Positions 9,359 through 18,514 of a stretch of 64,000 nucleotides of DNA are shown here, in pieces. Location: assembly GCA_017559545.1 (NCBI GenBank), contig JAFYRK010000113.1, positions 1-64,000 on the forward strand, in the 5' to 3' direction. This DNA is from Bacteroidales bacterium. GTDB taxonomy: Bacteria; Bacteroidota; Bacteroidia; Bacteroidales; UBA932. The translations under genes and the position numbers were made by a program. Position 1 is the first letter of the stretch; every line of letters starts with the position of its first letter. Below the pieces are notes generated by a model. That model was given only the letters and a program-made list of their open reading frames with translations, did not search any database and was not told the DNA's origin.

Positions 9359-9366
9359 CAAATATA
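9359..9366 (-). promoter_or_regulatory. -7 box for the Big2 lipoprotein pair
   Basis: Read on the minus strand this is TATATTTG, an exact TAnnTTTG match, 31 bases upstream of the first lipoprotein ATG. The region upstream is AT-rich with only a weak TTTT where the -33 TTTG is expected. Confidence 0.5.
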
Positions 9367-9381
9367 ATTTTTTTATATTAA

Positions 9382-9420
9382 AAGAAAAAGGGTGCGATAA
9401 AATACCACACCCTTTTTCTT
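9382..9420. terminator. Intrinsic terminator after fba
   Basis: Arms AAGAAAAAGGGTG and CACCCTTTTTCTT form a 13-base stem with a loop of 13 bases. On the minus strand the stem is followed by T-rich DNA, so it ends the aldolase transcript before the lipoprotein promoter. Confidence 0.85.
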
Positions 9421-9435
9421 CTATTATAGTTTAAA

Positions 9436-10437
9436 TTACTCAGCCTTTCCGTTTGAGCCAAGAACGTTAACGATCTTGTGGATATACTGCTTCTTCATAT
9501 TGTCACGAGCTGGACCGAGGTACTTGCGTGGGTCGAACTCAGCTGGCTTGGTAGCGAATACCTCGCGGATAGCTGCTGTCATAGCGAGACGTGAGTCAGA
9601 GTCGATGTTGATCTTGCAGACTGCAGACTCAGCAGCCTTGCGGAGCCATGGCTCTGGAATACCGATAGCAGCCTTGAGTGCACCGCCGTACTTGTTGATT
9701 GTAGCAACCTCCTCCTGTGGCACTGATGAAGAACCATGGAGAACGATTGGGAATCCCGGAAGCTCCTTCTCAACACCCTCAAGCACGTCGAATGCGAGCA
9801 TTGGCGGAACGAGGAGACCTGTCTCTGGATCTACTGTGCACTGCTCTGGAGTGAACTTATATGCACCGTGTGAGGTTCCAATAGAGATAGCTAGAGAGTC
9901 GCAACCTGTGCGTGATACGAAGTCAACAACCTCCTCAGGCTTAGTGTAAGTGTGGTGGTCTGAGCTAACCTCATCCTCAACACCTGCGAGTACTCCGAGC
10001 TCACCCTCAACTGTTACGTCGAACTGGTGTGCGTACTCAACAACCTTCTTTGTAAGAGCAACGTTCTCCTCGTATGGAAGGTGTGAACCGTCGATCATAA
10101 CTGAAGAGAAGCCCATGTCGATACAGCTCTTGCAAGTCTCGAAAGAGTCACCGTGGTCGAGGTGAAGAACGATCTGTGGGTTCTCCCAACCAAGCTCCTT
10201 GGCATACTCTACAGCACCCTCTGCCATATAACGGAGAAGAGTCTGGTTAGCATACTGACGAGCACCCTTTGAAACCTGAAGGATAACTGGAGACTTAGTC
10301 TCAGCAGCAGCTGAAATGATAGCCTGAAGCTGCTCCATGTTGTTGAAGTTGAATGCTGGGATAGCGTAGCCACCCTCAATAGCCTTAGCGAACATCTCCC
10401 TGGTGTTCACGAGGCCAAGTTCCTTATAAGAAATCAT
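9436..10437 (-). CDS. fba: Class II fructose-bisphosphate aldolase
   Basis: The enzyme reversibly cleaves fructose 1,6-bisphosphate into dihydroxyacetone phosphate and glyceraldehyde 3-phosphate in glycolysis and gluconeogenesis. The 333-residue protein shows class II features: AIPAFNFNNMEQ near the N-terminus, the zinc-binding LHLDHGD motif (about 111-117), the EGELGVLAGVED stretch with metal-binding acidic residues, GTSHGAYKF, and LHGSSSVP with the second zinc histidine. It is monocistronic, with its own promoter and terminator, and divergent from gmk. Identification is secure. Confidence 0.96.
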   Translation of the reverse strand: MISYKELGLVNTREMFAKAIEGGYAIPAFNFNNMEQLQAIISAAAETKSPVILQVSKGARQYANQTLLRYMAEGAVEYAKELGWENPQIVLHLDHGDSFETCKSCIDMGFSSVMIDGSHLPYEENVALTKKVVEYAHQFDVTVEGELGVLAGVEDEVSSDHHTYTKPEEVVDFVSRTGCDSLAISIGTSHGAYKFTPEQCTVDPETGLLVPPMLAFDVLEGVEKELPGFPIVLHGSSSVPQEEVATINKYGGALKAAIGIPEPWLRKAAESAVCKINIDSDSRLAMTAAIREVFATKPAEFDPRKYLGPARDNMKKQYIHKIVNVLGSNGKAE

Positions 10438-10484
10438 AATCGTATAATTTGTTTAAAAATCGTTTACTTATCTAAAAATCTTGG

Positions 10485-10515
10485 CAAAATTAACTATTTT
10501 TGCGGAAAATTGAAA
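10485..10515 (-). promoter_or_regulatory. Promoter of fba
   Basis: On the minus strand TTTC (10512-10515) is followed after 19 bases by TAATTTTG (10485-10492). This fits the Bacteroidetes -33/-7 pattern with one mismatch in the -33. The -33 lies inside the gmk leader, so the two divergent promoters overlap. Confidence 0.6.
10495..10502 (+). promoter_or_regulatory. -7 box for gmk-nadD
   Basis: TATTTTTG matches TAnnTTTG and lies 19 bases before the gmk ATG at 10522. It is three bases from the fba -7 box on the other strand, so the two promoters probably compete for polymerase. Confidence 0.5.
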
Positions 10516-10521
10516 ATATAT

Positions 10522-11091
10522 ATGAATAATAAGGTAATCATCTTTTCTGCGCCGTCAGGAGCGGGCAAAAGCACCATCGTAAACCACCTTCTTGGCCTAT
10601 ATCCCGAGCTTGAGTTCTCTATCTCGGCAACATCCAGGGCCCCAAGAGGACAGGAGCAGCACGGAGTGGAGTATTATTTCTTCACAGCGGACGAATTCCG
10701 CAAGATGATTGCCGAGGAAAAGTTCGTAGAGTTCGAAGAAGTATATGCCGGTTCATTCTATGGAACACTGAAGTCGGAGGTAGAGAGAATCTGGGCAAAA
10801 GGCAACACGATCATCTTCGACATCGACGTCCAGGGCGGAGTAAACCTGAAGCGGATCTTCGGAGAGCAAGCTCTGTCAATTTTCATCCAGGCTCCATCTG
10901 TAGAGATTCTACGCGAAAGACTTATCGGACGCGGCACCGACACACAGGAGGCAATAGACAGACGAGTTGACAAAGCAGCCTCGGAGATGGAATTCGCAGC
11001 GGGCAAGTTCGACTATGTCCTCATAAACGATGACCTTGCCGCAGCAAAGGCTGAAGCAGAGAAGGTTGTCGGAACATTTCTCAAGAAATGA
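10522..11091 (+). CDS. gmk: Guanylate kinase
   Basis: The enzyme phosphorylates GMP to GDP with ATP in nucleotide synthesis and salvage. The 189-residue product has the P-loop SAPSGAGKST at residues 9-18, the GMP-binding region SISATSRAPRGQEQHGVEYYF, and IIFDIDVQGGVNLKR. A TTG at 10510 is in frame but lies almost at the expected transcription start, so the ATG at 10522 was chosen. The stop overlaps the nadD start (ATGA), indicating translational coupling. Confidence 0.96.
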   Translation: MNNKVIIFSAPSGAGKSTIVNHLLGLYPELEFSISATSRAPRGQEQHGVEYYFFTADEFRKMIAEEKFVEFEEVYAGSFYGTLKSEVERIWAKGNTIIFDIDVQGGVNLKRIFGEQALSIFIQAPSVEILRERLIGRGTDTQEAIDRRVDKAASEMEFAAGKFDYVLINDDLAAAKAEAEKVVGTFLKK

Positions 11092-11657
11092 AAGTAGCGG
11101 TATATAGCGGATCATTCAATCCATTGCATATCGGTCACCTGGCCATCATAAAGTATATGATCGAGGTGGCCGGTTTTGATATGGTATACCTCATTGTATC
11201 TCCCAAGAACCCATTGAAGGACAGCATCAGCAGTGATTCCGGCACAGCCCGTTACAATGCAGCTATTGAAGCCGTCTCCCGGCACTTTATAATACCAGAT
11301 GTGGCAAGAGTCCATGTTGATGATATTGAACTGACAATGCCGGAGCCGCATTACAGCATCAGCACCTTGGATGCATTGCGCTCCAGAGAGCCAGGCAACA
11401 GCTTCACATTCGTAATGGGCGCCGACAACCTCGCAGATATCCGCCGCTGGAAAGACTACACCCGCATCCTCACAGAATTCGGCGTTGCAGTATATCCACG
11501 CACAAGTTTCGACCTTGAAACAATAAGGCAGGACCTTCTGAACGAAAATCCTGCCTATAAGATTCAGATCATCAATGCGCCGATGGTCGACATCTCCTCA
11601 ACTCAGATCCGCGAAGCCGCTTCACGCGGAGAAGACATCTCTCACCTGCTGATGTAG
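11088..11657 (+). CDS. nadD: Nicotinate-nucleotide adenylyltransferase
   Basis: NadD joins nicotinate mononucleotide and ATP to form deamido-NAD in NAD synthesis. The 189-residue protein begins with the nucleotidyltransferase signature GSFNPLHIGHLAI (residues about 7-19) and carries FVMGADNLADIRRWKDY and the C-terminal ISSTQIR motif, as expected for this family. It overlaps gmk by four bases. Its stop is nine bases from the stop of the convergent last PUL gene, with no visible hairpin between them. Confidence 0.95.
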   Translation: MKVAVYSGSFNPLHIGHLAIIKYMIEVAGFDMVYLIVSPKNPLKDSISSDSGTARYNAAIEAVSRHFIIPDVARVHVDDIELTMPEPHYSISTLDALRSREPGNSFTFVMGADNLADIRRWKDYTRILTEFGVAVYPRTSFDLETIRQDLLNENPAYKIQIINAPMVDISSTQIREAASRGEDISHLLM

Positions 11658-11666
11658 CTCCGGGCC

Positions 11667-14327
11667 TTAGTTGAGACCTGCGGCCGATGGAGCAGGTCTG
11701 ACATGGATGGTCTGCGGCTTCTTGTCAGCCTTGACGGTCATGCAGACAAGTCCCGGGTATGGAGATGTAGTCTTCAGAGCCTTTCCGCCAGAGATCACAT
11801 CATACTGTCTGTCAGGATCGAGGCATACCATAACAGTCATTTCACGTCCTGCCGCATCCTTATCGAACTCAAGTGTAAACTCACACGAAGAATAGTCTGA
11901 AGCGACCTTCTTTGAAACCACCATTGCATCAAAGCCTGTGGATATGGTTCCCTTGCAGTAATAGCTGTAGAACCAGTTGACCACCGGTGATGAAAGTCCC
12001 GAGAAATTATGCCATCCCGAAGATCGTCCGGTAGAGATTCTCGTATTCTCATAAGACTGATAAGTGGCATCACACTCCATCGTAAACTGATTCATGACTG
12101 CATCAGCGATCTGATGAGCCCTGTCAGTCATGTTATAATCCAGCATTGATTTCCAATATATAAGCTGGTGAGGAATCCATGATGCACCTACAGAATATCC
12201 GTCAGGGCTGTAGTATGAGGCACTCTGGTCTACAACGGCCATACCATATGGTGTCCATAGACGGCCGAGGGCGAACATATTATCCTCCATACGGCTTATC
12301 TGATGCGGAGTACATATTCCAGCAGCAAGAGGCGATATACCATCCATACCCATGTTCCAGTTGCTTCCGTCAGGGGCCATCATCATTCCGTCCGGTTTGC
12401 CGGACTCGTCATGGGTGACATATCCGAAATATCCGGCCTCTTCATCCCAGCCATAATCAAGGATAGGCTTTGCAAATTTCCTGATATCCTCATCATACTG
12501 CTTCTCATCCGCCTTCATGCCGTAATGTCTTGCAATCATACGAAGGATCTTGGCAGCACGGATATAATATGAGCTTGACACCATCGGAGCCACACTTGGA
12601 TAAAGATGCTGATTAAGACGCAGATAATGCATCACAGGATAATCATCCCATCCTCCAGTGCTGTACCAATAGTCCCATGTGCGGATAAATCCGGAATCCA
12701 TAAGAGTAGTGGAAGTCGGATTCTTTCCTACCATATAATCGTAGAACCTCTTCAGACGAGGATAGAGGAACTTTATAGCCTCATCATCCCAATGCTCAGA
12801 ACACAGCTGTTCAAAGGCGAAGAACTGGATCGGCAGAGGGGTTCCATGATGAATGAATGCCGACTGCGATTCCTCCTCTGTGGTATATGCCCTGATGGTC
12901 TCGAAAGCCTTGACCGGATCATTCATGGCGAAAGCCCATGAAATGAAGCCCAGATCCCATGTATAAAGGCTGTTCCAGTTCTTTCCTGGGGTAAAATGAC
13001 GTATATACTGATTCTGGGTATATACGGGATAAACCACATTGGTAAGAAGGGTAGCATTAAAGATATTATGTGAGAACTCATGCCTCTTTCCCTGTGGAAG
13101 GATATCACGTGGGGCAGCATTCATCAATGATGCCGGACATTTTGCCACAACTCCTTTTTCGTCAGCATGGAAATCAGCAAGAGAACGTTCCACCTGCTCC
13201 TTTGTACCCTGCACAAGCAGACACCATACTGTAGTGTCCGACTGCGGCTGCAGGAAGATTGGACGGATGAATGCTGATGTGTAGAATCCTTTCTGGTCTC
13301 CCTTGAAGTACTGTGGCGGATGCCTATGTACCGCCTTCTTCATGAATCCGTCAAGCTCAGAATTGTCAAAACGTCTGATCTCACTGAAATCATAATTCCA
13401 CGCAAGTCCATAGTAGTTTGGCTGATCCTCATATTTGAGGATATACTCATTCTTTCCTCCTGTTTCCTCAGGACGATATACAAAATTTCTTGAGCAGATT
13501 TCCAGACCTTCTCCGGCAAGGAACGAATCAATCGCCAGTACGCCTTCTGAAAGAGTCCTTATCGACATCTTTCCTTCCTGCTGGCCAAGCGGAACGAGTT
13601 CAAATCTACCGGTACCTTCAACTACAACTTCAGAACCATTGACCGAAATTACCACACGTCTATCCTTAGCCACATGACATCTCATAAGTACATTATGACT
13701 GCCGGAAGGGAGAGTATACTCCAGCATATCCCCTTTATCACCTGAAGTCTGCACAAGACTTCCACAAAGGGTGCTCGCATCTCTTTTCTCACCTCTCAGC
13801 CAACCATCGTATACAAGATTGTAATTATGCTTCTTCACAGCAGGTTCGTAAGTGTCATACTTGATCGCATTGAGGCACAAAGTGGCATTCTTTGCAACCA
13901 GAGCCGGATACTGCTCGGCATAGTGCAAAGACGACACTCCCTGCAGCGAGAGGTTCTGATGCATCGGAGAATTGTTGACACATTTCATTCCCACAAGGAC
14001 ATTATTGTCATTCAGGACATAATATGTAGCATCGACATATACCTGATCCTTCCACTCAAGTTCATAACGATAGGTTATACGTGTCATATCCTTATTCACA
14101 TCCCAAGGATAACAACCACTTTCGTAAAGGACATTCGGTACCTGGTAAGTCCTTCGATAATATCCAGGAACGACAGTAAAGTCGAAACGTGTGCCGGCAT
14201 TCACATCGTATACATGAGAGATACCGGAATATTGCTTTGAATATGGGCCCCACTCTCCCAGACTCGTCACATCATGAGAGTTCGAGAACAGTGCACCTGC
14301 ATAAAGTAGAATTGAAAGTATTGACAT
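11667..14327 (-). CDS. MGH1-like (alpha/alpha)6 glycoside hydrolase, PUL
   Basis: The 886-residue protein is a close paralogue of the product of 15778-18507. An N-terminal beta-sandwich-like half (SHDVTSLGEWGPYSKQYSGI, then ITYRYELEWKDQVYVDATYYVL) precedes a C-terminal alpha/alpha toroid with NSLYTWDLGFISWAF, HHGTPLPIQFFAFEQL, WDYWYSTGGWDDYP, DEEAGYFGYV and SGWHNFSGLSSPVVNWF. This resembles the mannosylglycerate-hydrolase/GH63-like clan; I do not recognise a characterised family. The start region MSILSILLYAGALFSNS lacks basic residues and is shorter than in the paralogue, so export is uncertain. It is the last PUL gene, four bases after the esterase. It probably removes sugars from a pectic glycan, but the substrate is unknown. 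Confidence 0.72.
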   Translation of the reverse strand: MSILSILLYAGALFSNSHDVTSLGEWGPYSKQYSGISHVYDVNAGTRFDFTVVPGYYRRTYQVPNVLYESGCYPWDVNKDMTRITYRYELEWKDQVYVDATYYVLNDNNVLVGMKCVNNSPMHQNLSLQGVSSLHYAEQYPALVAKNATLCLNAIKYDTYEPAVKKHNYNLVYDGWLRGEKRDASTLCGSLVQTSGDKGDMLEYTLPSGSHNVLMRCHVAKDRRVVISVNGSEVVVEGTGRFELVPLGQQEGKMSIRTLSEGVLAIDSFLAGEGLEICSRNFVYRPEETGGKNEYILKYEDQPNYYGLAWNYDFSEIRRFDNSELDGFMKKAVHRHPPQYFKGDQKGFYTSAFIRPIFLQPQSDTTVWCLLVQGTKEQVERSLADFHADEKGVVAKCPASLMNAAPRDILPQGKRHEFSHNIFNATLLTNVVYPVYTQNQYIRHFTPGKNWNSLYTWDLGFISWAFAMNDPVKAFETIRAYTTEEESQSAFIHHGTPLPIQFFAFEQLCSEHWDDEAIKFLYPRLKRFYDYMVGKNPTSTTLMDSGFIRTWDYWYSTGGWDDYPVMHYLRLNQHLYPSVAPMVSSSYYIRAAKILRMIARHYGMKADEKQYDEDIRKFAKPILDYGWDEEAGYFGYVTHDESGKPDGMMMAPDGSNWNMGMDGISPLAAGICTPHQISRMEDNMFALGRLWTPYGMAVVDQSASYYSPDGYSVGASWIPHQLIYWKSMLDYNMTDRAHQIADAVMNQFTMECDATYQSYENTRISTGRSSGWHNFSGLSSPVVNWFYSYYCKGTISTGFDAMVVSKKVASDYSSCEFTLEFDKDAAGREMTVMVCLDPDRQYDVISGGKALKTTSPYPGLVCMTVKADKKPQTIHVRPAPSAAGLN

Positions 14328-14331
14328 ATGC

Positions 14332-15774
14332 TTATTTCTTTTCTGGCCAGTTATCTGTTCTGAACGGAGCCACAGCTACTCCACGTCCGTTCTTAAGTAC
14401 ACCGGGAACATAGTTGCCGAATGCATAGCGTACAGCTACAGGGACCTTGACTTCGGCAGGACATGTAACCTCGATTCTGTCATATCCTCTCATCACTCGT
14501 CCGACAGCAGGATAGAATATCTGATCTTCGCCTGCCACTTCGAAACATTTAAGATTCTCATTGACAGGACCGATACCGCAGTCATTATTCTTGAAGTGAA
14601 GAATGATCTTACCGTCTTCACGCACCTCCATCTTGTCATATTGAGGAGCGAAAGCACCATCCAAGGCCATTCCATAATCTTTTTTTAATGCCATAAGGGC
14701 AAGCCTGCGACCTACCTCCTGTTTCCTTGCCGGATGGATGCACCATTCCTCTCCGATGTCTGCAGTAGTAGCCATTCCGCTGTATGGGATAGTCTCCAGA
14801 CTCTTTGCCTGTGCTTCCATAAGCATGGCTGCAGTCTCCCCTTTCGGTTTTCCCTTGAATGCATAAGGGGCTATCTGCACAAAATAGAACGGCATCTTAG
14901 GGTTACCCCATTTCTCACGCATCATCGCCGCATATGCAGTCTGCAGAGCTGCATAGTCCTGATACATATCCCTGTTGGATTCACCCTGATACCAGATCCA
15001 ACCTTTGATTGTATAAGGAATCAGAGGATGAACCATACCATTGAAGAGGGTACAAGGTTGGTATTGAGGCAGCTTTGGAAGTTCCGGCTGATCAAGAAAA
15101 CTCAAATCATAATTCTTGAATTCCCTTTCAAATACATCTCTGCTCATCCACGGCTCGATTAATGTTCCTCCCCAGGCAGACACAATGATTCCAATCGGAA
15201 CATTCAAGGCACGATAAAGGTCACGTGCAAAGAAATACGCTACGGCGCTGGTATTTGCCACAGCATCCTGAGTATGCTCAAGCCAGATTGCATCACAATC
15301 CTCCTTCGGAGTGGCAGAAACGCATTTACGGACGTTCAGCATACGTATTGGGGTTTCCGGCTTGGCATCAAGAACAGCATCAATACCTCCATTGACTGGC
15401 TGTCCTTTAGATCCCTTCACCATCATCTCCATGTTTGACTGACCGGAACAGAACCATACTTCTCCGATCAGGACATTGTCAAGAACCAGTTTTTCGCCAT
15501 CTGATACAGTTACTGTGTACGGTCCGCCAGCCTCAGGAGTCTGCACACGGGCAAACCATTTTCCATCAGCATCAGATTCCACAACTACCTTTGACTTGTC
15601 CCATGACGGACGGATTGTAACTTTAGAGGATGCCTTGGCAGTTCCCCAGAACGCCACTGATGCATTCCTCTGAAGGACCATATTGTCACCAAAAACTGAT
15701 GGAAGGTCCACTTTTGCCTCAACCGACAATGCCACGAAGAGGACTGCGATAAGAACAGCTGATATTCTTTTCAT
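14332..15774 (-). CDS. SGNH-family sialate O-acetylesterase-like carbohydrate esterase
   Basis: The 480-residue secreted protein has a signal peptide (residues 1-20, ending ALSVEA), an N-terminal beta domain (about 24-100, LPSVFGDNMVLQRNASVAFW) and an SGNH hydrolase core. The nucleophile motif is GQSNMEM with Ser113; ISAWGGTLIEPWMS and GWIWYQGESNRDMY are the usual later blocks of the sialate O-acetylesterase family. In PULs such enzymes commonly strip acetyl groups from plant or host glycans. Next to GH28 and GH105 genes, deacetylation of a pectic backbone is the likely job. It sits between the two MGH1-like paralogues with gaps of three and four bases. Confidence 0.85.
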   Translation of the reverse strand: MKRISAVLIAVLFVALSVEAKVDLPSVFGDNMVLQRNASVAFWGTAKASSKVTIRPSWDKSKVVVESDADGKWFARVQTPEAGGPYTVTVSDGEKLVLDNVLIGEVWFCSGQSNMEMMVKGSKGQPVNGGIDAVLDAKPETPIRMLNVRKCVSATPKEDCDAIWLEHTQDAVANTSAVAYFFARDLYRALNVPIGIIVSAWGGTLIEPWMSRDVFEREFKNYDLSFLDQPELPKLPQYQPCTLFNGMVHPLIPYTIKGWIWYQGESNRDMYQDYAALQTAYAAMMREKWGNPKMPFYFVQIAPYAFKGKPKGETAAMLMEAQAKSLETIPYSGMATTADIGEEWCIHPARKQEVGRRLALMALKKDYGMALDGAFAPQYDKMEVREDGKIILHFKNNDCGIGPVNENLKCFEVAGEDQIFYPAVGRVMRGYDRIEVTCPAEVKVPVAVRYAFGNYVPGVLKNGRGVAVAPFRTDNWPEKK

Positions 15775-15777
15775 AAT

Positions 15778-18507
15778 CTATCTGTTAACTGGTAAAATTT
15801 CAAGTTTTGAAGGCTTCAGGGAAGCAGGCAAAGACAGGTACATCAATCCCTTGTAAGGAGATTGTATCTCCACTGGCTTACCATCAAGCAGAGCTTTATA
15901 ATCATATTTTTCTGACATGCACACCATGACTGCGACCTTCTTGCCACGGACATCCTTGTCAAACTCGACAAGTCCGCTGTAAGATGAAAAGTCTTCTGAC
16001 ATCTCGCCTGAAATCAGCATAGTGTCAAATCCGGTGGTCACTGTGCCCTTTTTAAAGTAGCTGGCGAACCAGTTTGCCATCGGAGATGAAAGGCCGGAGA
16101 AATTATGCCAGCCGGCACCTCTTCCGGAGTCTATGATGAAATGCTCGAAACTCTGGTAGCTTTCCTCACATTCCTTCTTCCATACGTCAAGAGCAGTGAA
16201 TGCTATCTGGGTCGCCTTTTCAGGAAGGTTGCAGTCAAGCATTGTCTTCCAGATCACAAGCTGATGAGGCATCCATACCGATCCGTTCCAATAGCCGGCA
16301 ACTGAATAATATGAGGCTGAACGGTCAACAGTCGAAATACCTATCGGTGTCCACATCTTTTCCGGAGAGAAGATGTTGCCGATGAGCCTTTCACGCTTAT
16401 CATCCGGACATATTCCAGCTGATAGCGGGGCGACACCGTCAAGTCCCTTGTTGAAATTCGATCCGTCACCATATCTGTATATTCCGGAAGGCTTTCCCTG
16501 ACTGTCATGCATCACATAGCCGAAATATCCCGATTCCTCGTCCCACGCATTGTCAAGCACTGCCAAAGACAGTTTCTTTATATCCTTGTCATATTCCTTT
16601 TCATCCGCCTTGAGACCCATATGACGGGCAAGCATCCTGAGAATCTTTGCCGCACGGATATAATAGGATGTAGACACCATAGGAGCCACATGAGGATAGA
16701 GATGTCTTTCAGTCCTGAGTTCATGCTGAGGCGGATAGTCATCCCATCCTCCGCTACTGTAGAAATAATCCCACGTACGTATCAGACCGGAAGGCATCAT
16801 CGTAGAGGATGTCCCTTCCTTACCGACAATATATTCATAGTATTTCTTAAGACGAGGATACATGAATCTTATCATGTCATCGGAACCCTTCTTTGTAACA
16901 AGGTCGCTGAAGGCAAAGAACTGAATCGGAAGCGGGGTGCCATGATGAAGGAAAGCTGACTGAGCTCCTTCCTCCATGGTATATGCGCGGATGGTCTCAA
17001 AGGCCTTTACAGGATCGACATCATTGAATGCCCAGCTTATAAAGCCAAGATCCCAGGTGTAGAGGCTGTTCCAGTTCTTTCCAGGAGTGAAATGACGGAT
17101 GTACTGACGCTGAGTGTATATAGGATACACTACATTTGTCAGGAGGGTCGCCTGAAATATCTGCTGTCCGAACTTATATGGCTCAGCCTGCGGCAGATAG
17201 TCTGCTTCGTCATTTTTAACAGAAACCTTGGAGATGAACTTCTCCGGTCCGGAGCTGAAGGCTCTCAGCTCATCCTTCACAAATGCTTCATCTCCACTCA
17301 CAATCAGACTGAAAAGTGTAGTGTCTGAAGATGGTGCAAGGAAAATCGGACGAAGGAAGGCAGCAGTATGATGGCCCTTCCTGTCACCTGAAAAATATTT
17401 CGGAGGATGACGATGTACGGCCCGTCTCATAAAGATGTCAAGTTCTGAGTTTTCAAACTGACGGACCTCACTCATAGGCCAGTTCCACGCAACTCCGTAA
17501 TATGAATCCTGAGTGTCGTATTTTACTACATAATTATTTTCTGAGATGTCCACTTTCGGACGATACTTCAGTGCAGCCTTTTCCACCCTTACATTTCCAA
17601 CTGTTTCCGCATCTGATGCCACTACAGAGTCAATCCAAAGGCTTCCCTCAGACAAAGCGATGATCTTCAGAACATTATCACCTTTCAACAGGCTGCAAGG
17701 GAAGGCTACGATAGTATATTCATCAGCTCCATCAAGCACAATCTCCTTCGAAACCGCACCTTCCAGTGACACCTTCACAGGCTTTCCGTCAGCTGTCCTG
17801 TATCTTATGGCCACAGCACCTTCAGCACATGCGTCAGGCATGGAAAGGTCGTACTGGACAAAGTCACCGACATTGCCTGCTGTCCGCAAGGCATAACCGT
17901 TAAGAGCTCTGGTGTCCGCTTTCTCTCCACGTACCCAGCCGTCATATACAAGCCCGTAATCATAAGTCCTGACGGCCGGCTCATATGATGTGTAATCCAC
18001 GCCGTAGACGAGGGTCGCACCTTCATCTCCCCTGACCGCCACTTCCGGACAATCGTCAGCATAATGAAGCGAAGCGGAATTGTAAAGCAGAAGGTTCTGA
18101 TAAGCAGCCGTATTATTGACACAGTTCATTTCTACGAGGACATGCTTATCATCAAGGACATGATAGGTCACATCCACATAGACCCTGTCCCTCCATTCCA
18201 GCTGATAACGATATGTTATCTCGGTCATTGAGGGATTGACACGCCATGGATAGCATCCTGATTCAAACAGGACATTGGGCACAGCATATGATCTGCGATA
18301 AAAACCAGGAATCACAGAGAAGTCAACACGTCTTCCGTTGTCGATATCCTCTATGTGGGTTATACCGGAATACTGCTTTGAATAAGGTCCCCACGGTGAC
18401 ATTGAAGTCACGTCGTGGGAATCCGAAAACAGTTCCGCAGTGATCTGTGCACCGGCAAAGGGACAGAACACAAACAGAATGAAAAATGTAAGTAAAGATC
18501 TGTTCAT
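15778..18507 (-). CDS. MGH1-like (alpha/alpha)6 glycoside hydrolase, PUL (paralogue)
   Basis: The 909-residue protein shares long conserved blocks with the product of 11667-14327: SHDVTSMSPWGPYSKQYSGI, RQYIRHFTPGKNWNSLYTWD, HHGTPLPIQFFAF, AGWHNFSGLSSPMANWFASY. It has a clear signal peptide (MNRSLLTFFILFVFCPFAGAQ). The insertion at residues about 205-300 reads like a beta-sandwich carbohydrate-binding unit. The C-terminal half is a six-hairpin toroid of the MGH1/GH63-like type. No characterised family is recognised. Conserved acidic residues in YTWDLGF, SSGGWDDYP and NAWDEESGYFGY are candidates for catalysis. It is translated from a start seven bases after the GH28 stop. The substrate is unknown; a pectic side chain is plausible from context. 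Confidence 0.74.
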   Translation of the reverse strand: MNRSLLTFFILFVFCPFAGAQITAELFSDSHDVTSMSPWGPYSKQYSGITHIEDIDNGRRVDFSVIPGFYRRSYAVPNVLFESGCYPWRVNPSMTEITYRYQLEWRDRVYVDVTYHVLDDKHVLVEMNCVNNTAAYQNLLLYNSASLHYADDCPEVAVRGDEGATLVYGVDYTSYEPAVRTYDYGLVYDGWVRGEKADTRALNGYALRTAGNVGDFVQYDLSMPDACAEGAVAIRYRTADGKPVKVSLEGAVSKEIVLDGADEYTIVAFPCSLLKGDNVLKIIALSEGSLWIDSVVASDAETVGNVRVEKAALKYRPKVDISENNYVVKYDTQDSYYGVAWNWPMSEVRQFENSELDIFMRRAVHRHPPKYFSGDRKGHHTAAFLRPIFLAPSSDTTLFSLIVSGDEAFVKDELRAFSSGPEKFISKVSVKNDEADYLPQAEPYKFGQQIFQATLLTNVVYPIYTQRQYIRHFTPGKNWNSLYTWDLGFISWAFNDVDPVKAFETIRAYTMEEGAQSAFLHHGTPLPIQFFAFSDLVTKKGSDDMIRFMYPRLKKYYEYIVGKEGTSSTMMPSGLIRTWDYFYSSGGWDDYPPQHELRTERHLYPHVAPMVSTSYYIRAAKILRMLARHMGLKADEKEYDKDIKKLSLAVLDNAWDEESGYFGYVMHDSQGKPSGIYRYGDGSNFNKGLDGVAPLSAGICPDDKRERLIGNIFSPEKMWTPIGISTVDRSASYYSVAGYWNGSVWMPHQLVIWKTMLDCNLPEKATQIAFTALDVWKKECEESYQSFEHFIIDSGRGAGWHNFSGLSSPMANWFASYFKKGTVTTGFDTMLISGEMSEDFSSYSGLVEFDKDVRGKKVAVMVCMSEKYDYKALLDGKPVEIQSPYKGLMYLSLPASLKPSKLEILPVNR

Positions 18508-18514
18508 CTCAGAA

